64,000 nt of DNA from NCBI GenBank assembly GCA_028571685.1, contig CM053144.1:98300171-98364170 (forward strand), read 5' to 3'. Positions 45,340 through 56,697 of the stretch are shown here, piece after piece (within the stretch, counting starts at the first letter, position 1; every line of letters begins with the position of its first letter). Source of the DNA: Heterohyrax brucei. Taxonomy: Eukaryota; Chordata; Mammalia; Hyracoidea; Procaviidae. The notes beneath the pieces are model-generated. The model did no database searches, was not told the DNA's origin, and worked only from the letters and a program-made list of their open reading frames with translations. Both the position numbers and the translations under genes were made by a program.

Positions 45340-45588
45340 GATTCAGTCAGCAAACTTTGAATCTAGTTTTACTAAGATTTCTTCAGGAATTTATAGTCTG
45401 GTAGGATACAAAGAAATATAACCAAGGATAAAAATTTCAGGTGCATGTACACAAACACAAACTTCTACAAAAACATAGTGAGGCAACAACTAATTATGCT
45501 TCAGTAGGTCACGATAGGCTTCCATGGAGAAGTTGTGTTTAGGCTTGACTTTGAAGGATACATGGATGTTTTGCCAGATGGAGAATAG
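45340..45588 (+). repeat. L2-like fragment
   Basis: 'ttcagtcagcaaactttg..tttatagtctggtaggatacaaag' and 'tccatggagaagttgtgtttaggcttgactttgaaggat' follow the order of old L2-type 3' sequence. Divergent; class uncertain. Confidence 0.45.
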
Positions 45589-45852
45589 GGACCTCATGAT
45601 TACCATGATGAAGAACCAGAGGGCAGTATGTCCTTTGAACCTGGGATTCTTGTGCTGAGAAGCTCTTAGACCAGGGTAATATTAATAACAAGGACCTTAC
45701 CTCAAAGCCAAAAGAGAGAGTAAGTGTTCCCCTGAAGCTGGCATCCTAGAATTCTGATTTCTAGTCTCTTAGACTGTGAGACAATAAATATCTCATTGTT
45801 AAGGACATCCACTTGAGGTATTTCTGTTATAGCAGCACTAGATGACTAAGAC
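45589..45852 (+). mobile_element. MaLR/ERVL-type LTR, 5'-truncated
   Basis: It contains 'aaccagagggcagtatgtcctttgaacc', 'gtgctgagaagctcttagaccaggg', 'gactgtgagacaataaatatctc' and the end 'ttctgttatagcagcactagatgactaagaca'. Confidence 0.8.
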
Positions 45853-47035
45853 ACCTAGTATCTGCTCCAGTGAAGTATCCATTGTGAACTCCATGAAAAC
45901 AAGGATTTTTTGTTGTTGGTTTTGTTGTGTTTCTGGTACCAAAACTGTCCATCACAGTGTTGCCAAAAAAAATTTAGTTAAGTGAATCTGTAAATGCACA
46001 AATTAGAGAAATACTGTATTTGTAAAAGAGAGAATTAATGAATGATTAAAGTTCAAAATTGCCTTATGCAGTACAGGAATTTGTTTTACTAAGAATTCTA
46101 ATCATAAAACAATGGAACTCTTTACCAATAACTCTTAATAAAAAAAAAAGAAAGAAAATGATAAAAACTTAGTATGCTCACATTTAAAATTCTACTTTGC
46201 TCAAAAAAGAAAGTGGCAAATAATGGAAGTTTAATGTCTTATAGTAAATTAACTTCAAAATCTTTTAAAGCATTTTACTGACAGTTGTACATTGTGTCAT
46301 AAAGCAAAGAAAAGAAATGAAATCTATGCAGACTGGAAAAGAGCAAACAAAACTCCGCAGACAATGTGATCATGGACACAGAAAATTGTGTGAAATTTGC
46401 AATATGGTACTAGAAATAATGTGGTAGTTTTAAAACATCCTTAAGTTATTTCATACTTCTCCACTCAAGAAACAGTAGCTAATTTCCCTCCCCCTGAATG
46501 TGACATATCTGTCTACTCAGTACATCCAGTAATTAGCTGAATACTTACTGGTTGCCAGGTACCACGGGCTATGTTTTCCACGTATCATTCCACTTAACTT
46601 CGTGACAGATCTTTGTGACAGGGAGTAAGCTCCCCGGCCAAAAGATATATTTAGGAGAAAAGCTGGAAAAAAAGCAACTTAAGAACATCAGAAAAAGGCC
46701 TGTATGTGCCTGCCACCCACCCGCTTCTCCCCTATCCCCATGCTTGTCATGGTACATTTACCAATGTGTTGAAGCCACAGAAAGGATCTCTAAAACAATG
46801 AAATAATCTACATAAAAGTCCTAATTAGAGTTATTATCATAGAAGGATATTCCTTGTTTTGTTATTGCCAAGGTTCTATTCTTACTGATAGTAGGGTAGA
46901 GAGAGGATCCACACATGGCAGTTTGTCTCCCTGTCTTTTCCCTGCCATCACACACTAAAGTAAAGCATTGCAGTCCAGATGGCCTTACCAAGGATACAGG
47001 ACTTGTAGTTGACTCTTTCATGCAGGAACCACTAA
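45853..47035. other. Intergenic stretch, L2-like patch at 46520-46600
   Basis: 'agctgaatacttactggttgccaggtaccacgggctatg' is L2/MIR-like. Nothing else and no gene. Confidence 0.4.
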
Positions 47036-47115
47036 ATGTATATGTGTGTGTATATAGATATATATATATAAAGCTCACATATGTGTGCGTATGTGTGGTG
47101 TGTGTGTGTATAAAC
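47036..47115. repeat. TG/TA dinucleotide-rich microsatellite
   Basis: Interrupted (TG)n and (TA)n runs. Short frames on both strands here are repeat-encoded and not genes. Confidence 0.85.
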
Positions 47116-47804
47116 TGTTGACAACCTAGGAGTAGAGAAGAACTCATTCAACTTGACAAAGAACATCCAAAAAAGCCTACAGATAACCTTATACCTAATG
47201 GTGAGACCTAGAAACTTTCTGCTAAGATCAGGAACAAGGCAAAAGTAGAACCTTTCACCACTCCTAGATGTGGACAATCAGTAAACCAATGCTGCAGTGA
47301 AACAGCCAGACAGAACTGGATTCTGCACAGATGGGAAGCCAGAGAGTTCCTCTCTTTACTCAGAAATGGATACCCATTACAAGTGATAGCATGCCAAAGA
47401 AGAGTCAATAATAAAAGCATATCAATTATTGAAAGATGACAGAGGAAAAAAAAGGAGGCAAAATAAAACAAAGACTGAAAAGACAATAGAGCAAGCACAG
47501 TTCTGGTTTCCTCTGAGGGGTATCATCACAAGAATTCCATTTCCTCAGCTTTCACAGACTCATGTAACTTCAGGACTGGTAAGGACCTTTATTTTACACT
47601 GTGCCGAACACTTGTTCCTAGATCAGAAACAAAGAAAGTCATGCATCTAAGTACAAACTTCAGTCTCCAGATTTTCATCCAGTTACCAATCCATTCCACA
47701 GTACACTCTCCTATTGACCACAACTAGAGAAATAAGTGACACTCAGCTTTTCTTTTTCTTCTTTCTTAATAATGTTTTTAGTTTTCTTACATCTTGAGCA
47801 AGGA
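47116..47804. other. Unassigned gap
   Basis: No recognised gene or repeat. Confidence 0.4.
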
Positions 47805-48222
47805 GTCCTAGCGGCACACTGATTAAGTGCTTAGCTGCTAACCAAAAATCTGGCAGTTCATATAGGAGGCTGTCCTGTTGGTTTCTTTCTAGATGGGAAA
47901 GGAGATGGTGAAGAGGAGGCAACAGGTTTTCATTAAGAGGCTGCTGGAAGAGTGAAAAGGAGGAGTGAGCTGTCACATGGTGGGAAGAGCAGATGGAGTT
48001 GCAGAGAGGTGGGGATGTAGAATTGATTTGGATTATATACTTTCTCTTAACAGTAATAATGATAAAGTTTGGCAGTTCAAACCCACCAGCAGCTCCAGTG
48101 GAGAAAAGACCTGATGACCTGCTTCTGTAAGGATTTCAGTCCAGGAAACCTTACAGGCAGTTCTAACCTGTCCTGGAAGGTTGCTATATGCGGGAATCAA
48201 TCCAACAATACACAATAACACA
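47805..48222 (+). mobile_element. AfroSINE, long variant, split by family E
   Basis: The head is at 47805-47860 ('gagtcctagcggcacactgattaagtgc'), the body and tail at 48070-48222, including the long-variant block 'gatgacctgcttctgtaagg'. The break is the insertion at 47861-48069. Confidence 0.85.
47861..48069 (+). mobile_element. Family E insertion with 10-bp target duplication, copy 6
   Basis: A 3' piece of the sub-branch at 6371-7037 ('ggaggctgtcctgttgg..gaggagtgagctgtcac..gatttggattatatacttt'), ending in an A-rich tail. It is flanked by tggcagttca at 47851-47860 and 48070-48079, which are SINE bases. This shows directly that family E moves as a 5'-truncating, A-tailed retrotransposon. Confidence 0.85.
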
Positions 48223-49589
48223 TCTTAAGGGATATCTACATTGTGGTGGGGTAGTGAGAGGGGAAAAAATGAGAACCATCTCCTAATTCTGGCACGGCTG
48301 TTCCTGCTGAACTTGTGGGGCTGGGACACTTGAATAGAAATAGTCTGGACGAGTGCTGTCCTCTTGGGACTTTGGCAACATACAAGTCTTAATTCTTATT
48401 CGACTGCATAAATCATGAAGTTCTCTTTAACAGAATGTAAATACGATTTTTCTGTTTCAATACAAGATGAAGCCACAATTTCAGGTTCTTTGTAATATTC
48501 CTAGCACCTTGGTTTCCAGAACTCTAAGAACATTTAAGGACTAGAACCTGTCACTGGCAATGTTTTGCAGTTCAACTACGCTGGAAGTAGGGAGCAATTT
48601 TAAGAGTCTAAATAGGTTCTTGGTGAAAATATTGTTTCCTAAATGACTGTGCCCTCGTGCCTAAACAGCACATCTGGTAGGAAAGGATAGTCACTTTATT
48701 TGCATTCTATGAACAATTAAAAAGGTAATTTGTAATTTAGAGCAGACACGGCTGCAGTGGCAATTGACTGAAAACTCCTATATGAAAGAATAATCTTGAA
48801 TAAATTACTTAAAAGCACTTTTTTCCTCTAAAAGTCATTAATTTGGGATTTATTGCTTTTAAAAAATGGTAACTTATCCTGGCTTGAATTGATATTAATC
48901 TTTGTATTAGATAAATACCTGTATCCCATGGGGAGGGAAGAGGCTGTACTATAGAGAAAGAGGGTTTAAAGAAATAAGGGTGAAGAGGCTAATAAAAAAT
49001 TGACTGGGGAAAGGGATCCTCACATACCCTGGGATGGGTGAGAGAGAGACAGAGATCAGAAACCAGACAACCAGGGCACAAACACAAATAGAACAGAAAG
49101 TACCATAGAGGTGAGAGACACCACAGCTGCTTCTTTGCCATTAGGCTGAGAGATGTGAGCAAAGGATTTGCCAATAGCGCAGGATGGCAAGTGTGTAGCC
49201 TGGCAGGTTATGAATAAACTGGAGCTCTGGTCTTCAGCTAAGGAATTCTGTCAAAGAAGATACACTAACCTTCAGCTACAGGGTTGAAGGGAAAGACCTC
49301 TACAGATTCACACCAAAACAACTATATTAACCTTAGGAAAATGCTGACCTAATATTTGGCATATTTTATTTCTCATTGGTAATTAAATTTATATCAAGAT
49401 AACATTGCTTAAAAGTATCCAGAACTCCATTTCAGATATCCTCATGTGTTCTAGCAGGGTAACAGGCCAGTGGTGGCTATATTCACTGAAACTGAATATT
49501 TATAGATCAGGACATGAGTTGAAAAGAGATAAGATTGTTAGGAATGAGATTTGTATTAATGAATGTGGAGTCCAAGTTGTATTAATGAA
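48223..49589. other. Intergenic stretch, nothing recognised
   Basis: No gene or nameable repeat. The minus-strand frame at 48989-49174 is unrecognised. Confidence 0.4.
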
Positions 49590-49800
49590 TGCGGAGTCCA
49601 CAGATGATGCAAGGGTTAAAGCATCTGGCTGCTAACCAGAAGACCAGTGGTTTGACTTGACCCACAAGTATCTGAGGAGAAAGTCCTGATGACATATTCC
49701 CAAAAAATCAGTCACTGAAAACTCTGTGGAGCATAGTTCTGTTCTAAACATACATATAACTGCCATGGGTTAGAATCAACTCCACAACAACTGTGTTCTT
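49590..49800 (+). mobile_element. AfroSINE, long variant
   Basis: 'agtccacagatgatgcaagggttaaag' head, 'gtcctgatgacatattcccaaaaaatcagtcactgaaaac' long block, then 'ataactgccatgggttagaatcaactcc'. A duplicated 'tgtattaatgaatg.ggagtcca' lies just upstream (49553-49592). Confidence 0.75.
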
Positions 49801-50502
49801 ACTGTTGTTTTTAAATAAGGAACACAGATGAGTATAATCTGCTGAGTCAAAATAATAGGCAGGCTCTTTCAATATTGACCATTTTCACTGAATCTGAGAA
49901 ACTCTTTTCCAATAATTAGTCTAAGGAGAACAATTACAAGATCTGTATTCTATAGATCCATATCCTTGCCAACATTTTTACAAACAGTACTAATCAATCA
50001 TAGTATTCTCTCCTGAGAGAGATAGGGCTCAGTCTTATTATAGCACTTGATTTGATAAAAGCTAGCACAAGAATGCAAATCTACTTGTGAGCCATTCCAT
50101 TATCTTCTGCTGTTTCTTACTGAATATTAGTGATTAGTACTTACACTCGAGCTAAATACTTAGAACTGCAAAAATTTAGAACTACAAAAACATCTTTAAA
50201 ATTGCCCTGAGGATTGTCTAAGTATGGGCTTATGTTCTAAATTCAGGTTTTCTGTAATAAGAATGCATTTGCATAGTTGTTTTATAATCTTCAAAGAACT
50301 TTCACATCTATATTTTTAATTGGAATCTAATTGCAACTATATGTGATATAGAGGGGGAAAAAATGAATTACATGAAAGCATGATGTGACCAGGAAAAAAC
50401 AAATTGAAGGTTTGGTAATTTTACTTTGATGATTTTGAAAGGCAGAAGTTCCAGTAGTATAAGAAGGGGATTGTTGTTTCTCCTCTTCTTTTTTTTTTTT
50501 AA
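49801..50502. other. Unassigned gap
   Basis: No gene or nameable repeat; T and A runs at 50489-50508 border the next repeat. Confidence 0.4.
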
Positions 50503-51350
50503 AAAAAATAATGTTTTATTGTGTTTAGATGGCAAACTGGGTTTCCATTTAGCAGGTTCTCTTCGAATTATTCAGCGATCTTGGTTACATTTTTCACAAT
50601 GTGTCATTATTCTCATTCGTTCTGTTTGGGTTGTTCCATTTCTAAAACTCTAGTTTCCCCACTTCCTTATCTGTTCATTTTTGCCTTTAAGGAAGTCTCC
50701 TATAGATGATATTTTAAAGGAGCTCATTACTCACAACTAATATTCTTTATTTTGTGAGCCAATCTATTACTTAGCTGAAAGGTGACCCATCACTACCGTC
50801 AAGTCGATTCTGACTCATAGTGACCCTATAGAACAGAGTAGAACTGCTCCATAGAGTTTCCAAGAAGCACCTTGCAGATTTGAACTGCTGATCTTTTGGT
50901 AAGCTGGTGTAACACTTAACCACTGTGCAACCAGGGTTTTCAAAAGGTGACAGCAAGGGATAATTTTGGTTTAAGTTTTAAAGAGCATCTCAGAGTAGTA
51001 GCTTCAAAGAGTATTCTAGTTTCAACTGGTTCAGTAAATATGGACTTTTTATGAATCTGAGTTCTGTTCCATATTTTTCTCCCATTCTATCAGGATCCAT
51101 CTGCTGTGGCCCTGATCAGAACTGTCAATGGTGATAGGTGGGCAGTATCTAGTTCTTCTAGTCTCATGGTAGATAAGGCTGACACTAACATAGACTATTC
51201 AGCCTGTGGACTACTTTCTCCTTTGAGTTGTGGGTTCCCTTCTTTCTCTTTTACTCTGAATGAGTAGAGATCAATAGTTGCATCTTACATGACTCAAAGC
51301 TTCTAAGATTCCAGACACTACTTCCTCCTTTGGGATGCACAACATATGTA
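50503..51350 (-). mobile_element. Family E-like repeat, copy 7, split by an AfroSINE
   Basis: The left end ('aataatgttttattgtgtttagatggcaaactgg') corresponds to the reverse of the A-rich 3' tip. The body continues on both sides of the SINE at 50787-50942 to at least 51350. Alignment to the other copies is clear only near the tip. Confidence 0.5.
50787..50942 (-). mobile_element. AfroSINE with 9-bp target duplication
   Basis: Flanked by aaaggtgac at 50778-50786 and 50943-50951, identical. Full length. Confidence 0.88.
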
Positions 51351-53034
51351 CACTTCATGAGTGAATTGTCCCGGGAGACTCTGGTGCTAAACCTTCAAAT
51401 CCAGAAAACCTATCTTGCAAAGTTGTTTGATTAATCTAATAAGTATATGTAACTGTGTCCCCTATGTGGTTTGTTATATATATGGCTATATATGCATGCA
51501 CACACATAATTATAACTCTATAGATACATCTATCTTTACACACATATGTACCGATGTATTCATACCCATATACATACATGCATATATGAATGGCTCTATA
51601 ATCACACTCATGTTTTTTGGTTGCTGTGTTTCTCTTCTTCTCAATTTAATAGTAAACCAATAGTCTCTTCAACCTGCTGTGTGTGGCCTGCCACAAGTCA
51701 TGATGTCTTCTCTGCATTTCTAATTCAATATTTCTAAAACTAAGAATAAGAATGAAATCACATTTTTCCCCGGATATGAGGCCACAATTTGATCTTAGAA
51801 CATAGACAATCATCAAATATATTTGAAGAACATATTCCACTTTTACCTATCACAGAGAAAACCAGATTTTTCTCAGAGCTAATACATTTTGATATGTGAG
51901 CCTAATTACGATCGATTAAACCAGACCTTTATTACCATAGATTAACATCAAAGTTATCTTCAAGCTTTAGTACAAAAAATGAATTATTTTAAATAAACTG
52001 TTACTGAGAATCTTTGAAATCCTCAACCCCCTGAGTTATTTGATATAGGGAACATACACCAATTGATCCTATTGAGTTGCTTATAACTTAGATTTTAGTT
52101 GCTAATGTAAAATTGCTATTTATGTCTATGACTGTGATATCCTGTGTTGTGATGGCTCAAATGATACAAAGTCCAAAAAGGAATACAAGTCCTGACTCAG
52201 CATTTAAAACACAGATCCAATCTAATCAATTTTCTCTCATTTTAGAAATATCTTACTTCGGATATATATTTTATTACATTCTATATAAAAGTTTTCTGCT
52301 GGGATTCTTTTTATTACTTTGAATTTTTGCTAGCAAAAGTGCTAACTCATGCAATCCAGCTTATGGAAACACTATTATATGTTAAATAAATTGATTTCGT
52401 TCCACTCACACTGCCTTCCTTATTTTTATGTGTCTTCCACATTATGACTTCTGTCTTAGACATGTGAGATTAATAACAAAGTGGGAAAAGCAGTTTCTGG
52501 AAAATATTTCCATGACATTGTATCATTTATTCCTAATCTTGCTCCAAAACAGAAGGTCTAGCACCAGGAGGAGCAAATGGCCAGCTATTGCTCGTTTGTT
52601 GGTAGAAAGAATTTAGAAATGTTTCCTTTTAAACATCATTGAACTAAGGAAGGGTAAATATGCTGACTGCTGGCAAATTTATCTTACCTAGCCTGTCAAA
52701 ATGCCCTCACAACACTACTCATTGGCTGCACTCTTATTTAACAATTTATTAACTTGAGATGAAATTAAGGAAAAAAGTCACTTTCCTTCATGAAAGTGGG
52801 TACTTGGTCAGTAAACAGCATAAAAACTTAATTTTGCTCTTTTCACCATTAGTGTGAAAGATATATTTTCACTGGCATCTGGAATTAATTTCCTGGTAGG
52901 ATAAATAAAGCATTATTTTCCAAGAGTTATTTATTTGCTGAGCTTTGAAAAACACCTTATAGTAACAAAATTTATATGTTGGCAAAACTGAAGAAAAACA
53001 GCTGGTAAAAAGCAGACTCATTAAGAGACCTGTG
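51351..53034. other. Repeat-poor A+T-rich stretch with TA/CA-rich patch at 51470-51600
   Basis: Runs of tatata and cacaca at 51470-51600 are low-complexity; the frames across them are not coding. No gene or nameable young repeat. Confidence 0.45.
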
Positions 53035-53165
53035 TAGATGCAGGGTTAAGATTCTGTCTTCAACTTTTACTACGTACACTGTGATTTCGAGCAAGTCCTT
53101 TAACATTCAGGTTTTTTTAATCTATAAATAGAAATTATATTCCTCCCTCTTAGGATTATGCTCAG
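53035..53165 (+). repeat. MIR
   Basis: 'gttaagattctgtcttcaac..tttcgagcaagtcctttaacattc..aatctataaatagaaattat' follows the MIR order. Confidence 0.6.
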
Positions 53166-53937
53166 AGTTATATATAGTAATTGCAGTGTAATGGCTCACT
53201 TTTATGTGGCCTCTCTAGCTATGGTCTGGTAATTCCCACCCAAGTGATTAAACAGGACTGTGCAATAGAGCCATTGTCGCCCACCAAAGGGACTGGTCAA
53301 TTTTGCCATCTCATTGTATTACAAATGGGTCACCCCAGAGTCAGGAAAGAGACGATCCCACTACCAAAGAAGAACAGCCAGGAACCAACATGCCCTTTGG
53401 ACCCATGACCTCTGCACTCAGAAGTTCTTAGAAGGAGGTTGCAGAGAGAAAACGATCCATAGCTCTGAAAAACGTGAACAGAGGTGGCAGAAGGGACCAA
53501 GCAGCAGAGGCCTGGCAGCAGACACCTGACAGTGCAGACCAGGCATCAGGAGACGCAACAGCGGACTTCCTGGCCCATAGAGAGAGAAAGCTGGGTGCTT
53601 TGGGTGGAGGCCTAGAGCCACGGAGAAGTATGCCTGCAAGCGTGGCTTCAGAGAGGCTATCCTGATGGAAAAACTGAATTCTGAGTGATCTGAGCCTGAA
53701 CCCTGTTACTCTCTTCGTAAACTCCATAATCATGAGCATTTTCCATGAGTTCTATGCAGCCACTGCAATGAATTACCAAATCCTCTAGAAAAACAGAGAC
53801 TGTCTTAAGGAGTGTTGGTGTCAGAATTGGTAGATGGTGTAGAGAGGAGGCATGTCTGTCTGCCACCTCATCGTAATCAGTCTTGGGCTGATTGATCTCG
53901 ATTCTCCTTCCCCCTTGTGAAGTTAGACAAGGTCAAA
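53166..53937 (+). mobile_element. ERVL-like LTR, primer-binding site and leader
   Basis: The LTR (about 53166-53815) matches the minus-strand copy at 25897-26510. The primer-binding-site-like 17-mer tggtgtcagaattggta is at 53816-53832, directly after the LTR, followed by leader to about 53937 ('gattctccttcccccttgtgaagttaga'), which is also seen at 63940-63985. No gag or pol remains. Overlapping frames at 53418-53739 are chance frames in G+C-richer LTR sequence. Confidence 0.7.
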
Positions 53938-54029
53938 CACTGCTCCCTTGCCATTTTTACAGTAATGCTGTAATGGGGAAAAAAATGTTAGTTTGCTTTT
54001 CTGCATTGTAAGCAAACAGCAATTCTTTC

Positions 54030-54405
54030 TTGTTGCTGTTTGTTGTTGTTGTTAGATGACATCAGGTTGGTTCTAAGTCATGATGACCTGCTACGCAACA
54101 GAATGAAACACTGCCCAGTCCTGCCCCGTTCTCACAGTAACTGTTCCATCTGAGCCCTTTGTTGCAGTCACCGCGTGAATTCATCTCACCAATGATCTCC
54201 TTCTTTCTCAGTGACCCTCTGATCTACCAAGCATGATATCCTTCTCCAGGGACTAGCTTCTCCTGATAATATGTGCAAAGTGAGTGAGACAAAGTCTCAC
54301 CATCTTTGTTTCTAAGGAACATTCTGGCTGTGTTTCTTCCAAGACAGATTTGCTCATTCTTCTGGTAGTCTGTGGTATATTTAATGTTCTTAGCCCCTTA
54401 GTCAA
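54030..54405 (-). mobile_element. RTE 3' end fragment
   Basis: The tail in reverse ('ttgttgttgttgttagatgacatcagg..') is followed by '..cagaatgaaacactgcccagtcctg' and 'catgatatccttctccaggga'. It is 5'-truncated at about 54405. Confidence 0.85.
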
Positions 54406-54772
54406 TGATGATCAGTAGGAGCAGAGGCAAGAGGAACAAGAGTACACAGGAAAAACAAAATCCAGTTTCAATTTCAACCAATTTAAAATTTCTCCAACAT
54501 TGTGTACAAAAGCTATAGGCTACAGGGATTTAGCTCCTACTCACAAGGAAGCCTTGCTGCTAAAAGATAAATTAGAGAACAAGGCTTAGGAAGAGATAGT
54601 AAGGTAAATGGGAAATGGGACAAATATCAATGATTTATTTGTTTGCATTTTTACATAATTTTTCATGCAGCTCATTCAAAGGATCTTAGCTACAAAAGTG
54701 TAAGATACACCCATTCATCCCATCCAAATTCAAAATTCAACTGAAACACAAGCAAATAGATAAATTAATATT
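54406..54772. other. Unassigned gap
   Basis: No recognised feature. Confidence 0.4.
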
Positions 54773-54943
54773 AAATAATAATAATAATAATAATAATACT
54801 GCCCTCAAGTTGATTCCATCTAACAGTAACCTGACAGGACAGCATAGAACTGCCATAGGGTTTCCAAGAAGCAGCTGGTGGATTTGAAATGCTGAAGTCT
54901 GGGTCAGCAACTGAGCTCAGAACCACTGAACTACCAGGATTCC
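54773..54943 (-). mobile_element. AfroSINE with (AAT)n tail
   Basis: SINE at 54799-54943. The (ATA)n run at 54773-54798 is its tail in reverse. Confidence 0.85.
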
Positions 54944-55789
54944 AGATAGATAGATAAGAGGTACTGTATTCCTGAGATGGAGTTGAAGCTGAGGTCACTG
55001 TTTATATGCCCTTTGTCGATGGCACTTGGCTTTGGCAGGCTTTATTTAGCATATCCTGACTTATGTGTTTAATGTAAGGATCCTCAAGAACTCAAACACA
55101 TGTCAAGAGTCCTCACAATTGACTGTGCTGCATAGATTGGAAAGTGTCTTTTGGGGACCACAACCCTACAAAGTGAATGAATTTTCAGATGGCTTGCTGT
55201 TAAAAACACTTGTGGATAGTGTTAGTTTCACCTCTTCAAAATTTAATTTTGTTTTCAATCTAAATAAGACATTACAGTATGTACCTTCTTGGTCTTAAAA
55301 CCTTTGACAAGTAACTAGGTTTATAGAGAATATCACTCTACTGTGGACCCCAGATTTCCCTTTATATAGATACAAATGAACTAGGTGGACATTCCGTGAC
55401 CCCAGGAATATACTGTTGTACCCAGACTCAGTGATTTAATTTTACATTCACACCAAAAAAAGAAAACCAATTCTCAGAGCTCAATAAGTTGCTAAAGGCT
55501 TAATACCCAGGATTTACAGCCAGCCACCAACCTAACCTTTTTATCATGACAGAGTCTTTGATCTTACAATGACCACAGTGACAGTTGTCTCAATGAGATT
55601 TCTCAGTGTCCTCTCACTACCACTGGATACTGACACCAGTGTTCTTCCTGCAGTGATGTCTTTCCTTTTTGTCCTTTCCCCTTGGGTCTGATTTTGAGCT
55701 ATAAAGAAATGGAAAATTATTTTTGTCTCTGCATAATATTTATGCTTCATCTTGTGGAGTATAGTTTAAAGTGGTAGAACACTGACCAC
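54944..55789. other. Unassigned gap
   Basis: No gene or nameable repeat. Confidence 0.4.
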
Positions 55790-56232
55790 TCTGATAGTGT
55801 TCATGGTAGAGGGTCTCAGACAGAGTGGGGGGAAAAATGTAGAATAAAATTCAAGTTCACAAAAAAGACCACATTTAGTGGACTGAAGGAACCCCAGACA
55901 CCCTGCTGACTCAAAAATGACGCTACTCCCAAAGTCTACCTTTCAGCCAAAGATTGTATAGTCTACGTAGGAGCAATAATACAACGTGAGAAACGTGTTT
56001 CTTAGTTCAATCAAGCATTCAAGACCAAACGGCACCACTTGCCCAAAAGCAAAGATGAGACAAAAGGACGAAACCTGTACAAATGGGCACAGGGACCCAA
56101 GGATGTAAAGCGAAAGGGGGAGACTGTTGTCACAGTGTGGAGACTACCAATGTCACAAAATAACCTTTGCATAAATTTTTGAGTGAAAAACTGATTGGCA
56201 ACGTAACTTTCACCTAAAACACACAATAAAAT
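55790..56232 (+). mobile_element. Family E interspersed repeat, copy 8
   Basis: 'gtagagggtctcagacagagtgggggg', 'aaattcaagttcacaaaaaagacc', 'ctttcagccaaagattgta' and the tip 'aacgtaactttcacctaaaacacacaataaaa'. It matches 4234-4612 over the second half. Confidence 0.65.
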
Positions 56233-56284
56233 TTTTTTTAATTTTTTAAAAATAAACTGCTGGGAGAATAAAAGAGACAGTAAG

Positions 56285-56470
56285 TGAATGTTATATCAGA
56301 GGCAGTCATTAGGAACACATCTTTGGATGCAGACCCTAGGAGTATGAATTACGACACTGCAGTGTACCAGTTTTACCTTGGATAAATTTACTTAACCTCT
56401 CTAAATGTCATTTTCTTCATCTGTAAAATGGAACTTAAATAAGAAACAAATGAGATTGTTCAGGTCAACC
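56285..56470 (+). repeat. MIR
   Basis: 'ttggataaatttacttaacctctctaaatgtcattttcttcatctgtaaaatgg' is an unmistakable MIR 3' half, with a matching 5' part upstream. Confidence 0.8.
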
Positions 56471-56488
56471 ATTTAGTATAGGCTTTAA

Positions 56489-56650
56489 TAAAACCCCACT
56501 GCTGTCAAATCAGGCCCCGATCCATAGCGACCCTAGAGGTCAGAGTAGAATTGCCCTATAGAGTTTCCTAGCAGCACCTGGTGGATTTGATCTGCCAACC
56601 CTGCAGTTATCAGACATAGCACTTAGCCTACTACACCATTAGGGTTTCCA
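56489..56650 (-). mobile_element. AfroSINE, full length
   Basis: 'aaaaccccactgctgtcaaatcag..' through '..cttagcctactacaccattagggtttcc'. Confidence 0.85.
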
Positions 56651-56697
56651 ATTTGATATATAGAGCCAATAAATATTAACACTCACAGTATTATCCT

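Noticed and set aside
53418..53739. Frames of 63-103 codons around a G+C-richer patch
   Set aside because: The interval is the body of an ERVL-like LTR with a primer-binding site directly after it.
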